DNA of 41,903 nt from an uncultured Alkalilimnicola sp. (GCA_937951875.1 CALGAN010000014.1:1-41903); one strand, 5' to 3'; positions 31,819 to 39,491 are shown, numbered from the stretch's first letter. Program-made: numbers and translations. Notes: generated from the sequence alone by a model not told the origin.

Positions 31819-32055
31819 CTAGCCGGCCTTCTTGCGCAGCCAGAAATGGAATTCGCCGTCGTGCTCGGCGCGGTCGAGCATCTCGTTGCCGGTCTTCTCG
31901 CAGAACGCCAGGAAATCGATCACCGAGTGCGGATCGGTGGCACGCACCCGCAGGACCTGGCCCGGCTTGAGCGACACCAGCTCCTTCTTGGTCTTGAGTA
32001 TCGGCAGCGGGCAGTTCAGCCCGCGTACGTCCAGATCGGCGTCGTGCGAAATCAT
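31819..32055 (-). CDS. tusA: TusA family sulfur carrier protein
   Basis: Sulfurtransferase-like protein of 78 aa, the normal TusA length. The sulfur-carrying Cys lies in DLDVRGLNCPLPILKTKKEL (CPxP motif) near residue 15, and RATDPHSVIDFLAFCEKTGN near residue 38 matches the family. In E. coli TusA relays sulfur to tRNA thiolation, and in sulfur-oxidising bacteria related proteins carry sulfane sulfur in dissimilation; no dsr, hdr or rhodanese genes are nearby, so neither role can be assigned. It is convergent to the PilZ gene with a 9-bp gap. Confidence 0.85.
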   Translation of the reverse strand: MISHDADLDVRGLNCPLPILKTKKELVSLKPGQVLRVRATDPHSVIDFLAFCEKTGNEMLDRAEHDGEFHFWLRKKAG

Positions 32056-32174
32056 GGTGTTTCCGTCGTTAGGCGCAGCCCTATTGTTGGGATACGCCGC
32101 CGCCGGTCAAGGCGTGCTTGCCGTGGGCCGGCGGAAGCGGTTATACCTCTGCCCGACGCGATAACGGAGCCGTT

Positions 32175-32345
32175 ATGACCGACCACGAGCAGACCCAGTA
32201 CAGTCCCGAGGACCCACGCTCGGTGAGCGACCGCAAGGTGCGCGAGGAGCATACCCGCGAGGAGGTCGAGCGCTGGCGCGAGCAGGCCCTGGCCCAGCAC
32301 CGGCGCTGGATGGAAGTGGCCAAGAACAACTACGGGAAAGAGTAA
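32175..32345 (+). CDS. Small charged hypothetical protein, 56 aa
   Basis: The ATG at 32175 has GGAG five bases upstream. The protein is hydrophilic and almost wholly helical in pattern: SVSDRKVREEHTREEVERWR followed by EQALAQHRRWMEVAKNNYG. It has no membrane helix or Cys. I recognise no family. It lies divergent from tusA (119-bp gap) and 139 bp before an OmpA-like lipoprotein gene. A good ribosome site and codon use like its neighbours make it likely real. Confidence 0.55.
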   Translation: MTDHEQTQYSPEDPRSVSDRKVREEHTREEVERWREQALAQHRRWMEVAKNNYGKE

Positions 32346-32457
32346 GGCGGGCGTCCGCCGAGCGTCGCCCCGTGGCCCGGTGCGCGACTTATTTCATGGC
32401 GTGCGCAACGCGGTCGCTGCTAGCTTACCCTTGACGCCTGGCCCGTAGCCAAGGGGG

Positions 32458-32469
32458 CAGGCATGCCTG
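32458..32469. repeat. 12-bp perfect palindrome upstream of the OmpA-like gene
   Basis: CAGGCATGCCTG is self-complementary and ends six bases before the AAGGAG ribosome site of the lipoprotein gene. It might be an operator or a weak hairpin. The gap 32346-32484 otherwise shows a short GGCGG/CCGCC stem just after the 56-aa gene and no clear promoter. Confidence 0.3.
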
Positions 32470-32484
32470 TCTGAAGGAGCCGTC

Positions 32485-33159
32485 ATGCATATAACGAAAA
32501 AAGCTGCTGTCGCTCTACTGGTGTCCGCGAGCCTGGTCGCTGGCGGCTGCACCACGATCGACCCCTACACCCGCGAGGAGAAGACCGCCAAGGCCACGAC
32601 CGGCGCCGCCATCGGCGCGGTGGCGGGCGCAGTGGTCGGCATCGCCACCGGCGACAACGCCAAGGAGCGCCGCAAGCGCGCCCTGATCGGCGCGGGTGTC
32701 GGCGCGCTGGCCGGCAGCGGCGTCGGCTACTACATGGACCAGCAGGAAGCGAAGCTGCGCCAGCAGCTGGAAGGCACCGGGGTGTCGGTGACCCGCCACG
32801 GCGACAACATCACGCTGAACATGCCGGGCAACATCACCTTCGCCACCAACGAGGCGACCATCGCCCCCAACTTCGTCAATGTGCTGAAGTCGGTGGCGCT
32901 GGTGCTCAAGGAATACCCCAAGACCATCATCGAGGTGGCCGGCCACACCGACAGCACCGGCAGCGCGCAGTACAACCAGCTGCTGTCCGAGAAGCGCGCC
33001 GAGGCGGTGGCGCGGGTGCTGCGCCAGAACGGCGTCGCCGAGGAGCGGATCGAGGTCAAGGGCTACGGTCCGAACTACCCGATCGCCAGCAACTCCACAC
33101 CGCAGGGACGTGAGCAGAACCGTCGCGTCGAGCTGACGCTGGTGCCGCTCACCCAGTAA
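32485..33159 (+). CDS. OmpA-family outer membrane lipoprotein (YiaD-like)
   Basis: Predicted lipoprotein of 224 aa: signal peptide with lipobox LVAGGC (Cys22), then a glycine-zipper segment with two hydrophobic hairpins (GAAIGAVAGAVVGIATGD and ALIGAGVGALAGSGVGYYMD, about 40-85), and a C-terminal OmpA domain (about 105-224). Peptidoglycan-binding signatures are FATNEATIAPNFVNVL, EVAGHTDSTGSAQYNQLLSE near 150 and NSTPQGREQNRRVELTL near 200. It should sit in the outer membrane and bind peptidoglycan without covalent linkage. AAGGAG precedes the ATG. It is followed by a 13-bp stem before trpB2. Confidence 0.94.
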   Translation: MHITKKAAVALLVSASLVAGGCTTIDPYTREEKTAKATTGAAIGAVAGAVVGIATGDNAKERRKRALIGAGVGALAGSGVGYYMDQQEAKLRQQLEGTGVSVTRHGDNITLNMPGNITFATNEATIAPNFVNVLKSVALVLKEYPKTIIEVAGHTDSTGSAQYNQLLSEKRAEAVARVLRQNGVAEERIEVKGYGPNYPIASNSTPQGREQNRRVELTLVPLTQ

Positions 33160-33179
33160 ACCGCGGCCGCTTGACCGAT

Positions 33180-33225
33180 GTCGCTGGGATCGGCTAATGG
33201 CTGTTAGTCTTTCGATCCCAGCGAC
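33180..33225 (+). promoter_or_regulatory. Large hairpin abutting the trpB2 ribosome binding site
   Basis: A 13-bp perfect inverted repeat (33180-33192, GTCGCTGGGATCG, with 33213-33225, CGATCCCAGCGAC) encloses 20 bases, which contain an inner CTAA/TTAG stem (33194-33197 with 33204-33207). The ribosome site GAGG (33226-33229) and the ATG (33235) follow at once. No T-run follows, so it is not a typical intrinsic terminator of the upstream lipoprotein gene. Confidence 0.6.
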
Positions 33226-33234
33226 GAGGTCTTC

Positions 33235-34590
33235 ATGAGCGACGACAAGATCCTGCTCTCCGAATCGGAGATCCCCACCCACTGGTACAACGTCATTCCG
33301 GACATGCCGTCGCCGCCGGCGCCGTACCTGGGCCCCGACGGCAAGCCGCTGAATCCGGACTCCATGGCGGCGATCTTCCCGCCCGCCATCATCGAGCAGG
33401 AAATGAGCACCGAGCGCTGGATTCCGATCCCGGAACCGGTGCGCGAGGCGCTGCGCCTGTGGCGGCCGTCGCCGCTGATCCGCGCTCGCCGGCTGGAGGC
33501 CGCGCTGGGCACGCCGGCCAAGATCTACTTCAAGTACGAGGGCGGTAGCCCGGCCGGCTCGCACAAACCCAACTCGGCGGTCGCTCAGGCTTACTTCAAC
33601 AAGATCGCCGGCATCACCCGCCTCACCACCGAAACGGGCGCCGGCCAGTGGGGCTCGTCGCTGGCGCTGGCCGGCAGCATGTTCGGGCTGGAAGTGCGGA
33701 TCTACATGGTCCGGGTCAGCTACGAGCAGAAGCCGTTCCGTCGCTCGATGATGCAGACCTGGGGCGGCGAGGTCATCCCCAGCCCCTCGCCCTACACCGA
33801 GGCCGGCCGTAAGGTGCTGGCCGAGGATCCCAACAATCCCGGCTCGCTGGGCATCGCCATCTCCGAGGCGGTGGAAGAGGCCGCCTCGCGCGCCGATACC
33901 AACTACGCCTTGGGCTCGGTGCTCAACCACGTGTTGCTGCACCAGACCGTGATTGGCCTGGAGACCAAGAAGCAGCTCGAGAAGGTGGGCGACTACCCGG
34001 ACGTGGTGTTCGCGCCCTGCGGCGGCGGCTCCAACGTTGGCGGCATGATGTTCCCGTTCCTGGCCGACAAGGCGGCGGGCAAGAACATCCGCCTGGTGGC
34101 GGTCGAGCCGACCTCCTGCCCCACCCTGACCAAAGGCCACTATGCCTACGACTTCGGCGACAGCGCCGGCCTGACGCCGATCATGCGCATGTACACCCTC
34201 GGCCACAACTTCATGCCGCCCGGCATCCACGCCGGCGGGCTGCGCTACCACGGCGACTCGGCGCTGGTGTCGCAGCTCTATCACGAGGGCATCCTGGAGG
34301 CCGTCGCCGTGCCGCAGAAGGCGACCTTCGAGGCCGGCGTGCTGTTCGCCAAGACCCAGGGCATCATTCCGGCGCCGGAGTCCGCGCACGCCGTGCGCGC
34401 CGCCATCGACGAGGCGCTGCGCTGCAAGGCCAGCGGCGAGCCGAAGACCATCCTGTTCACCCTGTCCGGTCACGGCCACTTCGACATGGCGGCCTACGAC
34501 CGCTACCTGGCCGGCGAACTCGAGGACTACGAGTACCCCGACGAGGCCATCGCCGAGGCGCTCAAGCAGCTGCCCAAAGTGGCGGTCTAA
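33235..34590 (+). CDS. trpB2: Tryptophan synthase beta-like enzyme TrpB2
   Basis: PLP-dependent enzyme of 451 aa, longer than the usual TrpB1 (about 400 aa) and with the TrpB2-type N-terminal extension (SESEIPTHWYNVIPDMPSPP). The PLP Lys is in EGGSPAGSHKPNSAVAQAYF near residue 110, the catalytic Glu segment is TTETGAGQWGSSLALAGSMF near 129, the phosphate loop is FAPCGGGSNVGGMMFPFLAD near 259, and SGHGHFDMAAYD is near the C-terminus. No trpA is adjacent; TrpB2 enzymes generally do not need or bind TrpA in the same way and may scavenge indole with serine. The adjacent genes give no pathway clue. Confidence 0.9.
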   Translation: MSDDKILLSESEIPTHWYNVIPDMPSPPAPYLGPDGKPLNPDSMAAIFPPAIIEQEMSTERWIPIPEPVREALRLWRPSPLIRARRLEAALGTPAKIYFKYEGGSPAGSHKPNSAVAQAYFNKIAGITRLTTETGAGQWGSSLALAGSMFGLEVRIYMVRVSYEQKPFRRSMMQTWGGEVIPSPSPYTEAGRKVLAEDPNNPGSLGIAISEAVEEAASRADTNYALGSVLNHVLLHQTVIGLETKKQLEKVGDYPDVVFAPCGGGSNVGGMMFPFLADKAAGKNIRLVAVEPTSCPTLTKGHYAYDFGDSAGLTPIMRMYTLGHNFMPPGIHAGGLRYHGDSALVSQLYHEGILEAVAVPQKATFEAGVLFAKTQGIIPAPESAHAVRAAIDEALRCKASGEPKTILFTLSGHGHFDMAAYDRYLAGELEDYEYPDEAIAEALKQLPKVAV

Positions 34591-34596
34591 AGCGGT

Positions 34597-34627
34597 CGGC
34601 GGGGCGGCGGCACGCGCCGCCCCGCCG
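34597..34627. terminator. GC-rich hairpin between convergent trpB2 and PEBP genes
   Basis: A 13-bp perfect stem (34597-34609 with 34615-34627) with a 5-base loop lies between the trpB2 stop and the convergent PEBP stop. No T-run is present on either side, but position and stability suggest a bidirectional termination or 3'-end protection element. Confidence 0.55.
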
Positions 34628-34645
34628 CGTTGCCGGCAGCGCCGC

Positions 34646-35287
34646 TCAGCGCTGCGCTGGCACTTTCGGGTTGAGGCTGTAGAGGCCGGTCAGACTGGCC
34701 TTGGCCAGCACGTGGCCGTCGATGGCCTTGAGCACGTCGGGGCCGGTGAATTTCCCTTCCACAGGACAGCGCTCGATATCCAGCGCGTACAGGGTGAATA
34801 CGTAGCGGTGGGGAATCGAGTCGTTCCAGGGCGGGCACGGGCCGTCGTAGCCGAAGTAGTCGCCCTCCATCTGCGCATCGCCCTTGAACCAGCCAGTGTA
34901 GTCATTCAAACCCTGGCGGGTGCCGTGCGGCGCTTCCGGACCGCTCTTGCCGCGCGCGGTCACGCCCCGCGAGAACTCGCCTTCCTGCAGAGCGCCTAGC
35001 GTCGGCGCAATATCCACCAGCACCCAGTGGTAGAAGTCGACACGCGGCAGATCGGCGGGCACTTCCCGCCCTTCCTGGTTGACGTCGTCCGGCCGGCTCG
35101 GCACATCCGGGTCATGGCAGATCAGCACCAGCGAGCGCGTGCCCTCCGGCAGATCGGCCCAGGCCAGATGCGGGTTGAGGTTCTGGCCGAACTGCACATG
35201 CTGTTCCGGGTCCGGCACACCCACGGCGTACTGAGGCGGAATCGGTTGACCGTCTTTCAGGCTGTCGCTGTACAGTCGCACGAGCAT
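34646..35287 (-). CDS. YbhB/YbcL family protein (phosphatidylethanolamine-binding fold)
   Basis: PEBP-fold protein of 213 aa without signal peptide. The ligand-site segments are LVLICHDPDVPSRPDD near residue 53, VDFYHWVLVDIAP near 83, and YFGYDGPCPPWNDSIPHRYV near 143 followed by FTLYALD, all typical of the family. The ATG has AAAGGAG upstream. At 213 aa it is longer than E. coli YbhB (about 158), with an insertion between DPDVP and the DFYHW segment. Bacterial members have no firm biochemical role. It is divergent from the cyclotransferase-like gene across 140 bp. Confidence 0.88.
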   Translation of the reverse strand: MLVRLYSDSLKDGQPIPPQYAVGVPDPEQHVQFGQNLNPHLAWADLPEGTRSLVLICHDPDVPSRPDDVNQEGREVPADLPRVDFYHWVLVDIAPTLGALQEGEFSRGVTARGKSGPEAPHGTRQGLNDYTGWFKGDAQMEGDYFGYDGPCPPWNDSIPHRYVFTLYALDIERCPVEGKFTGPDVLKAIDGHVLAKASLTGLYSLNPKVPAQR

Positions 35288-35427
35288 GCTCTCCTTTGGT
35301 TGTGAATCGGTACGGTCCGGCCACGAACGCTTCGCAACCGGTCCGCTGCCGTAAAGGGTAGCCTATAGTCGCACGCCGCTGCGCCACCTCGGCTCGGCCA
35401 ACCGTCTTCACCGAAAGACTCGCACCG
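35288..35427. promoter_or_regulatory. 140-bp divergent region between PEBP and cyclotransferase-like genes
   Basis: Contains TATAGT (a four-of-six -10 on the plus strand) in the sequence AGCCTATAGTCGC near 35364-35376 and, on the other strand, the overlapping TATAGG. Neither has a good -35. The PEBP side holds the strong ribosome site AAAGGAG. Confidence 0.3.
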
Positions 35428-35880
35428 ATGACATCCCAGCACCTGTTCGCTTACGGCACGCTCGTCACCGGCATTCTGGATCCGCAGCTCGCGGCCGTGC
35501 TGCGCCGCTACAGCCGGATGGGGCCTTGGGCCAGCGTCGCCGGCCGGCTGTTCGATCTCGGCGAATACCCCGGCGCGCTACCGAGCGATACGCCGAATCA
35601 GCGTATCCGCGGGCGATTGATCGAGCTGCTAGCGCCGGCGCGGTGCCTACCGCTGCTGGATCGCTACGAGGACGTCGATCCCGACGATCCGGCGCGCGGC
35701 CTGTACCGACGGGAGCAGGTCGAGGCGCGCACCGACGGCGGCGCGTCGATACGGTGCTGGATCTACTGGCTCAACCATCTGCCCCACGGCGCCCGCCCGC
35801 TGCCCGACGGCGACTGGATCGGCCTGCGCCTGCCGTCGGACAAGGATGGCGTAGCGCCGCCACTCAGAAGAGCCCCATGA
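35428..35880 (+). CDS. Gamma-glutamylcyclotransferase-like (GGCT/AIG2) protein
   Basis: A 150-aa cyclotransferase-fold protein. The substrate-binding signature LFAYGTLVTGI stands at the N-terminus, ASVAGRLFDLGEYPGALPSD near residue 37 is the conserved second strand, and LLDRYEDVDPDDP near 75 carries the conserved Glu. Activity on gamma-glutamyl compounds is probable for the family; a link to glutathione turnover is only suggested. No ribosome site is obvious. The last 17 bp overlap the end of the convergent cyoE gene. Confidence 0.85.
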   Translation: MTSQHLFAYGTLVTGILDPQLAAVLRRYSRMGPWASVAGRLFDLGEYPGALPSDTPNQRIRGRLIELLAPARCLPLLDRYEDVDPDDPARGLYRREQVEARTDGGASIRCWIYWLNHLPHGARPLPDGDWIGLRLPSDKDGVAPPLRRAP

Positions 35881-36808
35881 AGGGCAGATAGCTGTCGAGC
35901 AGCAGCAGGGCGAAAATGCCCATCAGATAGGTGATGGAATAGCGGAACGCCGCCATCGGCAGCGCGCGGTCATCGCTGAGCAGCAGCCGCAGCGCGTAGT
36001 ACAGGTAACGCACGCCCAGCGCCAGCGCTCCCACTAGATACAGCCAGCCGCTCATGCCAGTGGAGAACGGCAGCATGCTGGCCGCGACCAGCAGCACCGT
36101 GTAGAGCAGAATGTGCAGCCGCGTGAAGCGGTCGCCATGAGTGACCGGCAGCATCGGGATGTCGACCCGCGCGTACTCCTCGCGACGGTGGATGGCCAGC
36201 GCCCAGAAGTGCGGCGGCGTCCAGACGAAGATGATCAGGAACAGCAGCAGAGCGTGCGGATCGACCTGGCCGGTAACCGCCGTCCAGCCCAGCACCGGCG
36301 GCGCGGCGCCAGCAGCGCCGCCGATGACGATGTTCTGCGAGGTGGCGCGCTTGAGATACAGCGTATAGACGAAGGCATAGCCGATCAGCGACAGGAAGGT
36401 CAGCACCGCCGTCAGCGGGTTGATCAGGAAGTACAGGATCGACAGCCCCGACACGCCCAGCACGGCAGCGAACATCAGCGCCTGCGAGCTGTTGAGGTGG
36501 CCGGTCGGCAGCGGCCGGGCGCGGGTGCGCGCCATCTGCGCGTCGATCCGCCGATCGACCAGATGATTGATCGCTGCCGCCGAAGCGGACGCCAGGGCGA
36601 TGCCCAGATTGCCCACGGTGAGCGCCAGCCAAGGCAACCGGCCGGGGGACGCCAGCAGCTCGCCGACCACGGCGGTGAACACCATCAAGGCGACCACGTT
36701 CGGCTTGCACAGCTCCAGGTAGTCGCGCCAATGCTGGAAGAAGTGGCGGGCGGACAGGGTGATGCGAAGCGAGTTGTCGATCGCGGTGGTATGCCGTGCC
36801 ATGCTCAC
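35864..36808 (-). CDS. cyoE: Protoheme IX farnesyltransferase (heme O synthase)
   Basis: Membrane prenyltransferase that makes heme O from protoheme, 314 aa, with about nine hydrophobic helices. The first Asp-rich motif is NHLVDRRIDAQMARTRARPL near residues 80-99 and the second conserved region is TLYLKRATSQNIVIGGAAGA near 149-168, followed by FVWTPPHFWALAIHRREEYA near 193. Its start overlaps the ctaA stop by four bases, so heme O and heme A synthases are coupled. Start may be the first Met or the third residue. The last 17 bp overlap the convergent cyclotransferase-like gene. Confidence 0.95.
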   Translation of the reverse strand: MSMARHTTAIDNSLRITLSARHFFQHWRDYLELCKPNVVALMVFTAVVGELLASPGRLPWLALTVGNLGIALASASAAAINHLVDRRIDAQMARTRARPLPTGHLNSSQALMFAAVLGVSGLSILYFLINPLTAVLTFLSLIGYAFVYTLYLKRATSQNIVIGGAAGAAPPVLGWTAVTGQVDPHALLLFLIIFVWTPPHFWALAIHRREEYARVDIPMLPVTHGDRFTRLHILLYTVLLVAASMLPFSTGMSGWLYLVGALALGVRYLYYALRLLLSDDRALPMAAFRYSITYLMGIFALLLLDSYLPFMGLF

Positions 36809-37824
36809 GCCCTCCGAGCCGCGGCCGCCGGCAGCGGCCGCATCGTGTGATTAAGAGTCACCAGCGCCAGAAACAGCAGGGCGGCGCCGGCGTTGTGCGC
36901 CACCGCCACTGGCAGCGGCAGGCTCAGCAGCACGTTGCTCACGCCGAGGCCGAACTGCGCCAGCACCAGCACGGCGGCGACCGCCGCCACCCGCCGCACG
37001 GTGCGGCCGGCGGCGCGCAGCAGCAGCGCCACGGCCAGCGCCAGGACCACGATCAGGGTGATCACGGCGCCAATGCGGTGGGTAAGTTGGATCGCCACCC
37101 GTGCCGGGTTGTCCAGCACCCCGAACTCGTAATTCACGCCCAGGCCGCGCCAGAGCACGAAACCCTCGCCGAAATCGGCCTTGGGCCACCACTCGCCGTG
37201 GCAGGTCGGGAAATCGGTGCAGGCCAGGGCCGCGTAATTGGCGCTGGTCCAGCCGCCCAAGGCGATCTGCGCCACAACGATGACCAGGGCCAGCAGGGCG
37301 AGCGCGCGCACCGAGCGCGATTCGGCCACGCCGTCCTGGAACCAGCACCGGTCGCGCAGCGTCACCCACCACAGCAGACCGACCGTGGTGAGACCGCCGA
37401 GCAGGTGCGCCATGACCACCACCGGCTTCAGCTGCCAGGTGACCGTCCACATGCCCAGCAGGCCCTGGAAGATGACCACCCCCACCAGCAACAGCGGCAG
37501 CGCGAGCTGCTGCCGCGGCCGATGCCGCCAACGCCAGGCCAGGACGGCCAGGGCCAGGATCAGCAGGCCCAGGGCGCTGGCGAAGTAGCGGTGGATCATC
37601 TCCTTCCAGCCTTTCTCGGGCTCGACCGGGCGGTCGGGGAAGGCGGCGTTGGCCTTGGCGATCAGCTGCTCGTCGGACGGCACCACCAGGTGGCCGTAGC
37701 AGCCCGGCCAATCGGGGCAACCGAGTCCGGCGTCGCTTAAGCGAACGTAAGCGCCCAGCACTACCACACCCAGGCCGAGCAAGGTCGCGAGCAGCGCCAA
37801 CCGACCGAAGAGATGCTTACTCAT
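36805..37824 (-). CDS. ctaA: Heme A synthase (COX15/CtaA family)
   Basis: Membrane enzyme converting heme O to heme A for the aa3 oxidase, 339 aa with about eight membrane helices. Recognised segments are GAYVRLSDAGLGCPDWPGCY near residue 25 (with the Cys pair), WKEMIHRYFASALGLLILAL near 72 with the first heme His, LGMWTVTWQLKPVVVMAHLL near 121 with the second, CTDFPTCHGEWWPKADFGEG near 197 and IQLTHRIGAVITLIVVLALA near 250, ending with HNAGAALLFLALVTLNH. Overlaps the SCO-like gene end by 8 bp and cyoE by 4 bp. Confidence 0.95.
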   Translation of the reverse strand: MSKHLFGRLALLATLLGLGVVVLGAYVRLSDAGLGCPDWPGCYGHLVVPSDEQLIAKANAAFPDRPVEPEKGWKEMIHRYFASALGLLILALAVLAWRWRHRPRQQLALPLLLVGVVIFQGLLGMWTVTWQLKPVVVMAHLLGGLTTVGLLWWVTLRDRCWFQDGVAESRSVRALALLALVIVVAQIALGGWTSANYAALACTDFPTCHGEWWPKADFGEGFVLWRGLGVNYEFGVLDNPARVAIQLTHRIGAVITLIVVLALAVALLLRAAGRTVRRVAAVAAVLVLAQFGLGVSNVLLSLPLPVAVAHNAGAALLFLALVTLNHTMRPLPAAAARRA

Positions 37825-38440
37825 GCGCCAGCTCCCCCGACCGCTGCAGGCGCTCGATATCCTCGTTGGAGGCCCGCAGCAACCGCCGTAGATCGGCCAA
37901 CAGCCCCTTGCCGTCCAATGGCGCGGCGTAGGCCATCATCCGATACCCCCAAGGATCGACCAGCTGCACCGACACCATGCCAGCCTGCTCGGGACCGCGC
38001 CAGCGCGCCAGCACTTCCGCCGGCGCCTGCAGATCCTGCAATCCAGGCACGGCGATGGGCAGCGGCGCGCCGGCCTCGGGCCGCACCAGCGCCAGTTGCA
38101 CGCGCTCCATGTGCTGATTGAGAGCGATCCGGGCGCGCCGCACCAGATCCAGCGTACCGGCGCACGTGGCGTCGCAGCCGTCGGCGGCGACCACCAGCAG
38201 CGTCCAGCGCCCGGCATAGTCGTCCGCCCCCCAGACGTCGCCGCCCGCTCGGCTCAGACCCGCCTGGGCGACCGGCTCGGGCGGCTGCACCAAGGCGCCA
38301 TGGTTGACCGTCACCTCGGGATACCAACCGGCGCGCAGCAGCGCCCAAGCGGCCACCGGTGGTATGGCGAACAGCAAGGCGATCAGCAGTAGCTTGGACC
38401 GTGACAGCCAAAGCGAACGACGCTGCTCAGGGGCGTTCAT
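37817..38440 (-). CDS. SCO-like cytochrome oxidase assembly membrane protein
   Basis: A 207-aa protein with one N-terminal membrane helix (about residues 12-35, KLLLIALLFAIPPVAAWALL) and a periplasmic thioredoxin-like domain. A CxxxC copper-like motif is seen in VVAADGCDATCAGTLDLVRR near residue 100; the His expected in SCO before the DPxG strand is not present (SVQLVDPWGYRM). It therefore resembles SCO but may lack one copper ligand. I chose the ATG at 38440 (MNAPEQRR) with GGAG seven bases upstream; it overlaps the surf1 end by 14 bp and ctaA by 8 bp. Proteins in this place are usual in Pseudomonas-type cox clusters. Confidence 0.75.
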   Translation of the reverse strand: MNAPEQRRSLWLSRSKLLLIALLFAIPPVAAWALLRAGWYPEVTVNHGALVQPPEPVAQAGLSRAGGDVWGADDYAGRWTLLVVAADGCDATCAGTLDLVRRARIALNQHMERVQLALVRPEAGAPLPIAVPGLQDLQAPAEVLARWRGPEQAGMVSVQLVDPWGYRMMAYAAPLDGKGLLADLRRLLRASNEDIERLQRSGELAHE

Positions 38441-39164
38441 CGGTCGTCTCCACACGCTTGATGTTCACCGTCAGATAAAGCGCCACCAACGTGGCGGCCA
38501 ACGCGAACCACTGCACCGCGTAGCCCAGGTGCCGCTCCGGGCCCATCTCCGCCACCGGCCGCCAGTCGCGGCGGAAGCCGTCCGGCGCCGCCGGATCGAG
38601 CCGGATCAGATACGGGCGGATCGGATAGGGCAGCGCCCGCTCAAGATCCTGATAATCGAGATAGGCTACCCGCCGCGGCCAATCGTCGCTGGCGGCGGCC
38701 GCTCCTAGGCGCAGACCGACCGACGGACCGCTGTCGATGACCCCATGGACTTCCCGCGGGTCGGTCGGCGCGGAGATATCGGCACCGAGCGCACCCGTCG
38801 GCTCGGCCGGCACCCAGCCGCGCGCGACCAGAATCGCTTCCTCCCGGCCGTCGAGGCGCAGCGGCGTCAGCACCTCGACGCCGACGCGACCGTCGCGCAC
38901 CTGGTTCTCGACCAGGATCTGGTGAGCCTCGTCATAACGGCCCACGGCCAGAGCGCGCCGATAGCGGACCGACTCGAAATCGGGTCGCTGCTCGTTGAGC
39001 GACAGCGGCGGCATCACCTTCCCCGCCTCCAGGCGGGCCAGCAGCGCGCGCTTCTGCTCGGCTCGGTCCAACTGCCAGAAGCCGAGTGACAGCAGCACCG
39101 GCAGCAGCGCCAGTACCGCCAGACTCGGGATCAGGCTTGGGCGAAACCGTAGGCGGCGTGGCAT
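38427..39164 (-). CDS. SURF1 family cytochrome oxidase assembly protein
   Basis: Membrane protein of 245 aa with helices at both ends (about 7-27, LIPSLAVLALLPVLLSLGFW, and about 214-234, LGYAVQWFALAATLVALYLT). SURF1 signatures are LGFWQLDRAEQKRALLARLE near residue 24, ILVENQVRDGRVGVEVLTPL near 77, AILVARGWVPAE near 104 and GPERHLGYAVQWFALA near 208. SURF1 helps insert heme A into subunit I. I chose the ATG at 39164 with GGAG seven bases before it; an open frame extends far upstream but is opposite another gene and not conserved. First gene of surf1-SCO-like-ctaA-cyoE. Confidence 0.92.
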   Translation of the reverse strand: MPRRLRFRPSLIPSLAVLALLPVLLSLGFWQLDRAEQKRALLARLEAGKVMPPLSLNEQRPDFESVRYRRALAVGRYDEAHQILVENQVRDGRVGVEVLTPLRLDGREEAILVARGWVPAEPTGALGADISAPTDPREVHGVIDSGPSVGLRLGAAAASDDWPRRVAYLDYQDLERALPYPIRPYLIRLDPAAPDGFRRDWRPVAEMGPERHLGYAVQWFALAATLVALYLTVNIKRVETTDERP

Positions 39165-39209
39165 CACTCGCTCCGTAGCCGTCGCGTCGAGCCGGTCGAA
39201 ACCTTCACG

Positions 39210-39215
39210 TATACT
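39210..39215 (+). promoter_or_regulatory. -10-like element between surf1 and the 71-aa gene
   Basis: TATACT stands 31 bases before the ATG of the plus-strand 71-aa gene in an 82-bp divergent gap. The hexamer 17 bases upstream (TCGAGC) is a poor -35. GGAGAG near 39237 may be the ribosome site. Confidence 0.35.
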
Positions 39216-39246
39216 GGCTCCCAAATTGCTGGCCGTGGAGAGACGC

Positions 39247-39462
39247 ATGACCGGTTTGATCAAGGGCATCATCGTGCTCGCCCTCATCGCGATCGTCGCC
39301 AGCCTGGCCTCGGCCTTGGTTTTCCTGCTGAAGGACGAGAGCCGCTCCAAGCGCACCGTGACCGCGCTCACGGTGCGCATCGCCGTCTCGGTCGGGCTGT
39401 TCGCGCTCGTGCTCATCGCCATGGCCACCGGGGTGATCACGCCGAACCGTCCGTTCGGCTGA
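39247..39462 (+). CDS. Twin transmembrane protein (DUF2909), 71 aa
   Basis: Small protein with two membrane helices (about residues 4-27, LIKGIIVLALIAIVASLASA, and about 42-64, VRIAVSVGLFALVLIAMATG) joined by the charged loop LLKDESRSKRTVTALTVR. This matches the small DUF2909 proteins found beside surf1 in cytochrome oxidase clusters. It is the only plus-strand gene in the cluster, divergent from surf1 (82-bp gap) and convergent to coxC (29-bp gap). A role in oxidase assembly is inferred from context only. Confidence 0.82.
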   Translation: MTGLIKGIIVLALIAIVASLASALVFLLKDESRSKRTVTALTVRIAVSVGLFALVLIAMATGVITPNRPFG

Positions 39463-39491
39463 CTGCCCTGAGCGCACCGCCTGCCCTGGCG

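Noticed and set aside
33171..33199. TTGACC as a -35 for trpB2
   Set aside because: The hexamers 16-18 bases downstream match the -10 consensus at two positions at most.
32515..34479. 654-aa open frame opposite the lipoprotein and trpB2
   Set aside because: Crosses two real genes on the other strand; no conserved motif.
38995..39250. N-terminal extension of the 71-aa DUF2909 protein
   Set aside because: The extension lies opposite surf1 and is not conserved; the ATG at 39247 gives the usual length and a proper first helix.
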